NCBI GenBank assembly: GCA_947626845.1
Contig: CANQTW010000007.1
Location: forward strand, 37,952 to 101,951
DNA length: 64,000 nt
Reading direction: 5' to 3'
Source of the DNA: an uncultured Oscillospiraceae bacterium
Lineage (GTDB): Bacteria; Bacillota; Clostridia; Oscillospirales; Oscillospiraceae
Every line of letters starts with the position of its first letter. Within the stretch, counting starts at the first letter, position 1. The notes below the pieces were generated by a model. It did not search any database, was not told where the DNA came from, and saw only the letters and a list, made by a program, of their open reading frames with translations. The position numbers were made by a program, and so were the translations under genes. Below are positions 58,259 to 64,000 of this stretch, one piece after another.

Positions 58259-60772
58259 ATGAAAGCAAGCCATTTGAGAACGGAATATCTTGAAAACCCC
58301 ATCGGTTTGGGGAATCCCCTCCCCCGCTTTTCCTGGCACTGTGAGGGCGGCGTCACCCAGACGGCGTATCAGATCACGGCGGCGCGGGACGGCGAGGCGG
58401 TTTGGGACACCGGGAAGGTCGCTTCCTCCCGCATGACCCACATTCCGTATGAGGGCGAAGCCCTTCACAGCCGGGACCGGGTAGAGTGGACCGTCACCCT
58501 CTGGGATGAAAACGGTGTCCCCGGTGAGTCAATGAGCGCGTCCTTTGAGCTGGGACTTCTGGAATCCATCGACTGGAGTGCCCAATGGATCAGCGGCATC
58601 GTCGCACCGAAAAAGGGCAGGAGATACCCGGTGGACTGCTTCAAAAAGGAGTTTTCCGCGAAAAAGAGCGTAAAACGGGCACGGCTCTACGCCACGGCCA
58701 GGGGCGTTTACGACGTGATCCTCAACGGCACGCGGCTTGCGGATCACATCCTTGCCCCTGGCATCACGGACTACCGCAAGCGGATACAGGTCCAGACCTA
58801 CGACGTGACGGCGCTGATGGCGGAGGACAACACTCTTGAGCTCCGGCTGGCCGACGGCTGGTTCCGGGGCAGCTCGGCGGCCTACGGAGTGGTGGATGTC
58901 TACGGACGGCAGACCAGCGTGATCGCGCATCTTGAGATCACCTATGAGGATGGAACCACCGAAACTGTGAGTACCGACGAGACGTGGGCCTGGTCCAACA
59001 ACGGGCCCATCCGGTTCGCGGACCTGAAGGACGGCGAGGTGTACGACACCCGGATGACACCCACTTATCTGGGGAGCGCCAAGGTAGTCGAGGGGCCGAA
59101 GGGCGTGGAGCTTTGCGCCTCCGATAACGTCCCCGTCCGGGAGCACGAGCGGTTTGTCCCCACCAGGGATGGTCAAATTTTGGACTTCGGGCAGAATATT
59201 GCGGGGTATCTTGAATTCACCGTGAAGGGGCGGCCCGGACAGATGTTCACCCTCCGCATGGGCGAGGTGGTGAAGGACGGGCACGTGGACCTCTCCGGCA
59301 TCCAGGAGCAAAAGCCCACGGGCGGCTGGACCCAGACAACCATGCTGAAAAAGCTCCTGACGGGCAAGACCCCCGGCGAGACGGTGGGGACGCCTTTGCA
59401 GGAAATACGCTTCACCTGCTCCGGTGGCGTGGATCACTATAAGACCAGCTTTGCCGTGTTCGGCTTTCGGTACGCGGAGATCATCGGCGAGGCGGACTTT
59501 GAGACTATTTCCGCCGTCGCTGTCTACTCGGACATGGAGCGGACAGGCGCGTTCCAATGCTCCGATGAGCGCGTAAATCGCCTTTTAGAGAACACCCTCT
59601 GGAGCATGAAGGGCAACTTCCTGGACATCCCCACCGACTGCCCCACAAGGGAGCGGTTGGGCTGGACCGGGGATGCACAAATTTTCTTCGACACCGGCGC
59701 GTACCTCTGTGACACCGCCGCCTTCTTCCGCAAGTGGCTCCGGGACATGAGAGACTCCCAGTACAAAAACGGCCTTCTGTCGGCAGTGCTGCCCTACGAG
59801 GGCGTGGAGATGATGTATAAGTCCACCGGCTCCTCCGCGGGTTGGGCGGACGCGGTGTACCTGATCCCGTGGAGGTACTATCTGCGGTACGGCGACAGGG
59901 AGCTGCTTGAAATCTGCTGGCCTATGATGCGCAATTTCGCGGAATACCTCTTAAAGAGCGTAGATAAGGACGGGCACTACGAGAAGGGCATCCACCTTGG
60001 CGAGTGGCTGGAGCCGGAGGAGTTCCGGGATCAGGTCTACGGGGCTCAGGCCAAGCACCCGGAGGAGTGTACGGCGTATCTGTATCTCGCCATGACCACC
60101 ATGGCCGAGATCGCCGAGCTTTTGGAGCCGGAATATGCCACAAAGCTCCGTCAGGCGGCGGAGAGGGCAAAGTCCGCCTACCCGAAATACGCCGAGTTGG
60201 ACACCGACCGTCAGGCCAAGCTGGTCCGGCCCCTGGCTCTGGGCCTCCTGGACGGGGAGACGAAGAAGAACGCCCAGACACGGCTCAAAAAGGCGGTGGA
60301 GAATTACAACTACCGGGTGGGCACCGGCTTTCTCTCCACGCCGTTCCTGCTCCCGGTGCTGACGGAGGCGGGGGAGGCCGAGACGGCCTACAGGATGCTC
60401 CTGAACACCGAAAAGCCAGGCTGGCTGGCGGAGGTGCTGGACGGGGCCACCACCATCTGGGAGAACTGGGAGGGCGATTTGAGCCAGAACCACTATTCCC
60501 CAGGCGCTGTGTGCCAGTGGCTTTTCGACACCTGCGCGGGCATCCGGGTGACCGGCGAGCGGAGCTTCCGTATCGCTCCCACCCCCGGACCGGGCCTTGA
60601 TCGCGCGTCGGCGGAATATTTGAGTCCCTACGGCCCGGTCAGCTCCGCCTGGGAGCGGACAGAGAGCGGCACACATTACAAAATCACCGTCCCCGCCAAC
60701 TGCACGGCAACGATTTGCGTCGGCGGCAGGACGGAGACGGTGACAGCGGGGGTGTACGAGTATGACGTATAA
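58259..60772 (+). CDS. glycoside hydrolase family 78 alpha-L-rhamnosidase
   Basis: 837 aa from the ATG at 58259; a GTG twelve bases earlier overlaps the previous stop. N-terminal beta domains (RLYATARGVYDVILNG, LELRLADGWFRG) precede an (alpha/alpha)6 barrel with LDIPTDCPTRERLGWTGDAQ, which holds the conserved acid residues of GH78. VLDGATTIWENWEGD is another typical barrel segment. It releases terminal alpha-L-rhamnose from glycans or plant glycosides. It is cytoplasmic (no signal). It is 8 bp from the GH2 stop and overlaps the next gene by 11 bp. Confidence 0.93.
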   Translation: MKASHLRTEYLENPIGLGNPLPRFSWHCEGGVTQTAYQITAARDGEAVWDTGKVASSRMTHIPYEGEALHSRDRVEWTVTLWDENGVPGESMSASFELGLLESIDWSAQWISGIVAPKKGRRYPVDCFKKEFSAKKSVKRARLYATARGVYDVILNGTRLADHILAPGITDYRKRIQVQTYDVTALMAEDNTLELRLADGWFRGSSAAYGVVDVYGRQTSVIAHLEITYEDGTTETVSTDETWAWSNNGPIRFADLKDGEVYDTRMTPTYLGSAKVVEGPKGVELCASDNVPVREHERFVPTRDGQILDFGQNIAGYLEFTVKGRPGQMFTLRMGEVVKDGHVDLSGIQEQKPTGGWTQTTMLKKLLTGKTPGETVGTPLQEIRFTCSGGVDHYKTSFAVFGFRYAEIIGEADFETISAVAVYSDMERTGAFQCSDERVNRLLENTLWSMKGNFLDIPTDCPTRERLGWTGDAQIFFDTGAYLCDTAAFFRKWLRDMRDSQYKNGLLSAVLPYEGVEMMYKSTGSSAGWADAVYLIPWRYYLRYGDRELLEICWPMMRNFAEYLLKSVDKDGHYEKGIHLGEWLEPEEFRDQVYGAQAKHPEECTAYLYLAMTTMAEIAELLEPEYATKLRQAAERAKSAYPKYAELDTDRQAKLVRPLALGLLDGETKKNAQTRLKKAVENYNYRVGTGFLSTPFLLPVLTEAGEAETAYRMLLNTEKPGWLAEVLDGATTIWENWEGDLSQNHYSPGAVCQWLFDTCAGIRVTGERSFRIAPTPGPGLDRASAEYLSPYGPVSSAWERTESGTHYKITVPANCTATICVGGRTETVTAGVYEYDV

Positions 60773-61826
60773 CAGAATATATCCCGGCAAGCCCTGGCTC
60801 GACACCCAAGGCAAGTCCATCCAGGCTCACGGCTTCTCCGTCTTTTGGAACGAGGCGGAAAAGCTGTGGTACTGGTACGGCGAGAACAAGGAGAAGACTG
60901 TGGGCGGCAAAAAGAACACCGTCTGGCACTGGGGCGTGCGGCTCTACACCTCCCCGGACCTGATGAACTGGACAGACCGGGGGCTCATTATCCCGCCGGA
61001 GCCCAATGACCTGACAAGTCCGCTCCACCCCACCTACTGCATGGACCGGCCCCACATCCTCTACTACAAAAAGACCGGGAAATATGTGGCGTGGCTGAAG
61101 ATCATGGGCGGCGAGGTCAGCCAGTTCATGTCCGTGCTGACGGCGGACAAATTCGAGGGGCCTTACACTTTCGCCCGTAAGATCTACAAGCCTCTGGACA
61201 TGGACACCGGCGACTTCTGCCTCCACGCCGACCCCGACGGCAAAGCCTACATCTGGTTCGAGCGGCCCCATTTTCAGCTCATCTGCGCCGACCTCACCGA
61301 CGATTACACCGGCGTGACGGGCAAGTACAGCGTCCACTACGACGGTCTCCTGCCGCCGCTGACGCGAGAGGCCCCCACCTATTTTGAGCGTGACGGCAAG
61401 CGGTATCTCTTTACCAGCGGCACCAGCGGATATTACCCCAACCCCTCCAAGGTCTGCGTCTTCACGGACCCCCACGGGGAATACCGGGACCTGGGCGACC
61501 CGTTTATTGACGATAAGAGCAACACCAGCTTTTCCTCCCAGATCACATCTGTCATTCAAATCCCCGGTACAGATCGTTATATCGCCTGCGCCGACAGGTG
61601 GATGCCCCAGTGGTATGTGAAACCCATGGCAAAGCAGATCATAGCCGGTATGGAGCGCCACTTCAAGGACTACAAGCCGGACACAACTCCCCGCCCGGTG
61701 ACGCCCCTTCCCGGCACGCTCCAAACCCACCCGGAAAACACCGCCGCGTCCCGCTACGTCTGGCTGCCCATAGAGTGGCAGGGCGAGAAGCCCGTCATTC
61801 GATGGGTGGATGAGTGGAAACCGTAA
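60762..61826 (+). CDS. GH43-like beta-propeller glycosidase
   Basis: 354 aa with repeated propeller blades: AHGFSVFWNEAEKLWYWYGE, DRPHILYYKKTGKYVAW, FCLHADPDGKAYIWFER, APTYFERDGKRYLFTS. This resembles GH43 subfamily-24-type enzymes (exo-beta-1,3-galactanase-like) or a related five-bladed family. Catalytic residues cannot be assigned with certainty. No signal peptide. It is the last gene of the operon; with GH2 and GH78 it suggests breakdown of a rhamnose- and galactose-bearing plant glycan such as arabinogalactan side chains. Confidence 0.8.
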   Translation: MTYNRIYPGKPWLDTQGKSIQAHGFSVFWNEAEKLWYWYGENKEKTVGGKKNTVWHWGVRLYTSPDLMNWTDRGLIIPPEPNDLTSPLHPTYCMDRPHILYYKKTGKYVAWLKIMGGEVSQFMSVLTADKFEGPYTFARKIYKPLDMDTGDFCLHADPDGKAYIWFERPHFQLICADLTDDYTGVTGKYSVHYDGLLPPLTREAPTYFERDGKRYLFTSGTSGYYPNPSKVCVFTDPHGEYRDLGDPFIDDKSNTSFSSQITSVIQIPGTDRYIACADRWMPQWYVKPMAKQIIAGMERHFKDYKPDTTPRPVTPLPGTLQTHPENTAASRYVWLPIEWQGEKPVIRWVDEWKP

Positions 61827-62036
61827 CACTGAGAAACAAATTTACGCCACATTTCCGCAGGAAGTGTGGCGTAAACCTCTTTTTTTGAAGAAAGTTGCCC
61901 TGTGGGTGCAGAATCGAAAATCCATCCTTCGGATGCGGAGAGGCGTTTGTCCGGGAACCGGCTGAGGACCCGGAAAAGCCGCAGAAAGCTTTGCGCGGAG
62001 AGAAAATGGCCACGAGCATTCTTTTCACAGACCCGG

Positions 62037-62207
62037 CAGACACGGCTTTAACGCGGACCCCAATACGATCGCCGACTTGCTTCAGAGATGCGGTCATATT
62101 CTCCATCACGGAGAAACCGACCCGGAGACTGTCGGCACTGGGCTGACTGATGATGAAAAGGAGCAGCTAAAGGCATTATTGCATAAAGTTTTGAATGGTC
62201 TTGAGTA
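62037..62207 (+). pseudogene. remnant of a small regulator gene (MarR-like)
   Basis: An open frame without a good start reads FNADPNTIADLLQRCGHILHHGE, then TDPETVGTGLTDDEKEQLK and ALLHKVLNGLE before the stop. The first part resembles the N-terminus and the second the C-terminus of some clostridial MarR regulators, with the DNA-binding centre missing. It may be an internally deleted gene. Confidence is low. Confidence 0.35.
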
Positions 62208-62238
62208 AGCCGCGCGAGAAAAGGCTCAAGACAATATA

Positions 62239-62289
62239 AGAAGAACCGATGACAAGTGAGAAATCACAAGTCATCGGTTCTTCTTTTTC
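62239..62289 (+). terminator. strong terminator ending the glycan region
   Basis: 15-bp perfect arms (62239-62253 and 62270-62284) are followed by TTTTTCC. Confidence 0.8.
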
Positions 62290-62582
62290 CCCCAGGAATG
62301 TCCGTACTGCAAAAAAATAAGTCAGCCTGCAACGCGGCTCAATCAGAGATAAGCGAATATGCCATTTCTACGCTGGCAATCAATCTTTTGTATTAAAAAT
62401 TTTTTTGACCATAGGGGGTTATAATTTTCAAAAAAATTCGGCAATAGGGGAATGTGAGAGTAATTGAAAAGTCTTGACAGGGCAACAGAGGGTGCGCCAC
62501 GCCCCTATCCGCTTTAAGCTGGATGAGCACCCGTATCTTTCTTTCAAAAATTTTTTCGGAGAAGGGTTAACTCTGGCGTTTC

Positions 62583-62826
62583 TTTTGTCCGTTGTAAAGT
62601 GAGAGGGAGTGATAGCCCTCATGCGCCATACCGAAGAGATATGGTCGAGGAAAACAAAAAATATCTTTATTTTAAAAAATAAGTTCGGTTTTTGCCCCCG
62701 TGAGTTGTGGTAATAGAAGTAGAGAGGTAAACAGCTACTCACTGCTCCTTGGCGATTCACGCTCTCTTGTTTCATCCGAAAAATACTTTCATGGCAACAG
62801 TTCAATTCGGGATACGCAAGCCATTT
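62583..62826 (+). repeat. long direct repeat, unit A copy 1
   Basis: About 245 bp starting TTTTGTCCGTTGTAAAGTGA and ending near TCAATTCGGGATACGCAAGC. It matches 63132-63377 along most of its length (shared GGTCGAGGAAAACAAAAAA, GAGTTGTGGTAATAGAAGT, CTCTCTTGTTTCATC, AAAAATACTTTCA). Short partial copies of the first 20 bp lie at 62865 and 63568. Confidence 0.8.
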
Positions 62827-63131
62827 CAAAAAATTCGGAAATAGGGGGTTGTGGTTTGCGAACAGTTTGTCCGTTGTAAAGTGAAGGGGTGTGATGGCCA
62901 TTATGCCGTCCCTTTTGCCGCCGCCCTCATCAAATTATTTTAATTTTTTTGAAAAATGAGGGCATAGATTTTGAGATTTTTTCACAATAAGAAAGTGTGA
63001 GGGCACTTAAGCGGCAAATCTTCCTGTTCTGCCCTCTCAAATCCGAAATATTTCATCAAACACCTTTACCCACCGCCCCGTTTCTTTCTTCTTCAAAAAA
63101 TTTTTTGAGAGGGGGGGTGTGATTTGCGGAA

Positions 63132-63377
63132 AATTTGTCCGTTGTAAAGTGAAAGGGAGTGATGGCCCTCATGTGCCATACCGGAGAAATGGTCGAGGAA
63201 AACAAAAAAATATTTTAATTTTAAAAAATAATTCCACTTTGAGGCCCTGCGAGTTGTGGTAATAGAAGTGGAAGCGGAAACGGCCCCTCACTGCTCTTTG
63301 GCGATCCACCCTCTCTTGTTTCATCGGAAAAATACTTTCAGGGCAGCAGTTCAATTCAGGATAAGTAAGCCGTTTCT
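63132..63377 (+). repeat. long direct repeat, unit A copy 2
   Basis: Second full copy, 549 bp downstream of the first. A second repeat family (GAGGGCACTTAAGCGGCA, then CTTCCTGT and CCCACCGCCCCG) alternates with it at about 63000-63110 and 63468-63540, so the region is a two-unit alternating array. Confidence 0.8.
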
Positions 63378-63865
63378 AAGAAGCGCACAATCAAATATCT
63401 GTATTCTTTAAAAATTTTTCGGATTTTTGGTTGACGATTTCAAAAAAATTCGGCAATAGGTAAGAGTGAGGGCACTTAAGCGGCACAATCTTCCTGTCCT
63501 GCCCTCTACCCACCGCCCCGATTCTTTCTTCTTCAAAAAATTAAGGAGGGGAGTTGTGATTTACGGATTTTTGTCCGTTGTTGGGTGAAGGGGCGAAATA
63601 ATTCTCATGCCGTCCAATACCGAAAAGCAGAAACCGGGATAAATAGAAAAAAATTTCAAAAATCTCTTGGTCACTTGCGGATTTTTCGGGATGGATAATA
63701 GAGGGGTAAATTTACCCCCTGATGTTCTTTGACAATTTCATATCCGGCAACTGGATAACTTTAGCGGACGGTCCCCGAAAGGGACAGCGGCGGGCGGATG
63801 CGCCAAGACCTTCCTGTGTGATCTTTGAGGTCACATAAAAAGACGGCCTTTAAGGAAGCGAGCGT

Positions 63866-63928
63866 ATGAACCATCCGAACCGCACCGGCTTTGGCAAGCC
63901 GCGCCATGACCCCGTCCGCCTACAATGA
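63866..63928 (+). CDS. 20-aa leader peptide coupled to the next gene
   Basis: ATG at 63866 with AAGGAAG upstream encodes MNHPNRTGFGKPRHDPVRLQ. Its TGA overlaps the ATG of the next frame (ATGA at 63925-63928), the usual sign of translational coupling. A hairpin-rich leader (GTCCC-CGAAA-GGGAC near 63770) precedes it. Confidence 0.45.
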   Translation: MNHPNRTGFGKPRHDPVRLQ

Positions 63929-64000
63929 TACCCCTGCCCAGCCACAGACTCAAGCAATGGGGGCAGCTCGGAGAGATCCTCGGAGGGGTGAGATTCCCGG
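63925..64000 (+). CDS. start of an unidentified gene, cut by the window end
   Basis: Begins MIPLPSHRLKQWGQLGEILGG, then VRFP at the edge. It has no own Shine-Dalgarno site; translation probably depends on the leader peptide. Too little is present to assign a family. Confidence 0.45.
   Translation, partial: MIPLPSHRLKQWGQLGEILGGVRFP

Larger units (their letters stand above)
62290..63865. other. AT-rich gene-free region with long direct repeats
   Basis: 1.6 kb with no credible gene on either strand. It is made of imperfect long repeats (see the repeat entries), many poly-A/poly-T pieces, and at its right end a promoter-like TTGACA (63729-63734) before the coupled leader peptide. Confidence 0.65.

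Noticed and set aside
62221..63740. Possible CRISPR array because of repeated units at the right end
   Set aside because: Repeat units are about 100-245 bp, imperfect and irregularly spaced, with no short identical repeats, spacers or cas genes.

Overview
The window reads as chromosomal DNA of a GC-rich, spore-forming member of the Clostridia, most likely a gut Oscillospiraceae-type bacterium. This is inferred from gene content and not from any marker gene. The evidence is spoIIP and a SpoIIQ-like LytM protein, the mutS-miaB-mutL-miaA-hfq cluster, SepF/DivIVA division genes, a T-box, and Shine-Dalgarno sites of the AGGAGG type before nearly every gene.

Core half (1-35.7 kb). From the left: a mechanosensitive channel (cut by the edge) and metA; an AbrB-type regulator; a three-gene minus-strand unit (TSCPD protein, 81-aa protein, HAD phosphatase); spoIIP; a Trp-specifier T-box controlling a stand-alone TrpB2; a SpoIIQ-like peptidase. 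Then come miaB-mutS-CPBP protease on the minus strand, an alanine-racemase-fold protein that lacks its PLP lysine, mutL-miaA, and hfq behind a closed four-helix leader. A division/envelope block follows (HlyD-like, yggS, sepF, divIVA), then ileS, lspA-rluD, trkH-trkA with an S24-like protein, pepF, glgA with a long basic tail, and a frameshifted tetR next to DUF308 and cardiolipin synthase genes. A hairpin-rich dispersed repeat of about 190 bp occurs three times here.

Accessory half (35.8-64 kb). A 3' half of a tRNA-Met gene at 35776-35820 marks a likely integration junction. To its right lie an IS110 element with a long non-coding flank, a small AbrB-like gene with an in-frame amber codon, about 0.75 kb of densely self-complementary DNA without genes that looks like a large structured RNA, an oriT-like hairpin cluster, a ribbon-helix-helix mobilisation protein, a frameshifted MobP-type relaxase with Sel1 repeats, and a mazEF pair.

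Next is an envelope-stress-like regulon: a 31-aa membrane peptide plus two ABC ATPase/permease pairs, an 80-aa protein with four 11-residue repeats, an OmpR-family two-component system with a polytopic membrane protein, and a two-helix membrane protein. Three of its promoters share the same architecture: two TTTCTCAAAC-like boxes 22 bp apart with the -10 hexamer starting 20 bp after the second box. A GPH-family sugar transporter is embedded in this block.

An AraC-regulated glycan cassette follows (AraC, small protein, GPH transporter, GH2, GH78 rhamnosidase, GH43-like). The last 1.7 kb is AT-rich, carries long direct repeats, and ends with a short leader peptide translationally coupled to a gene that leaves the window.
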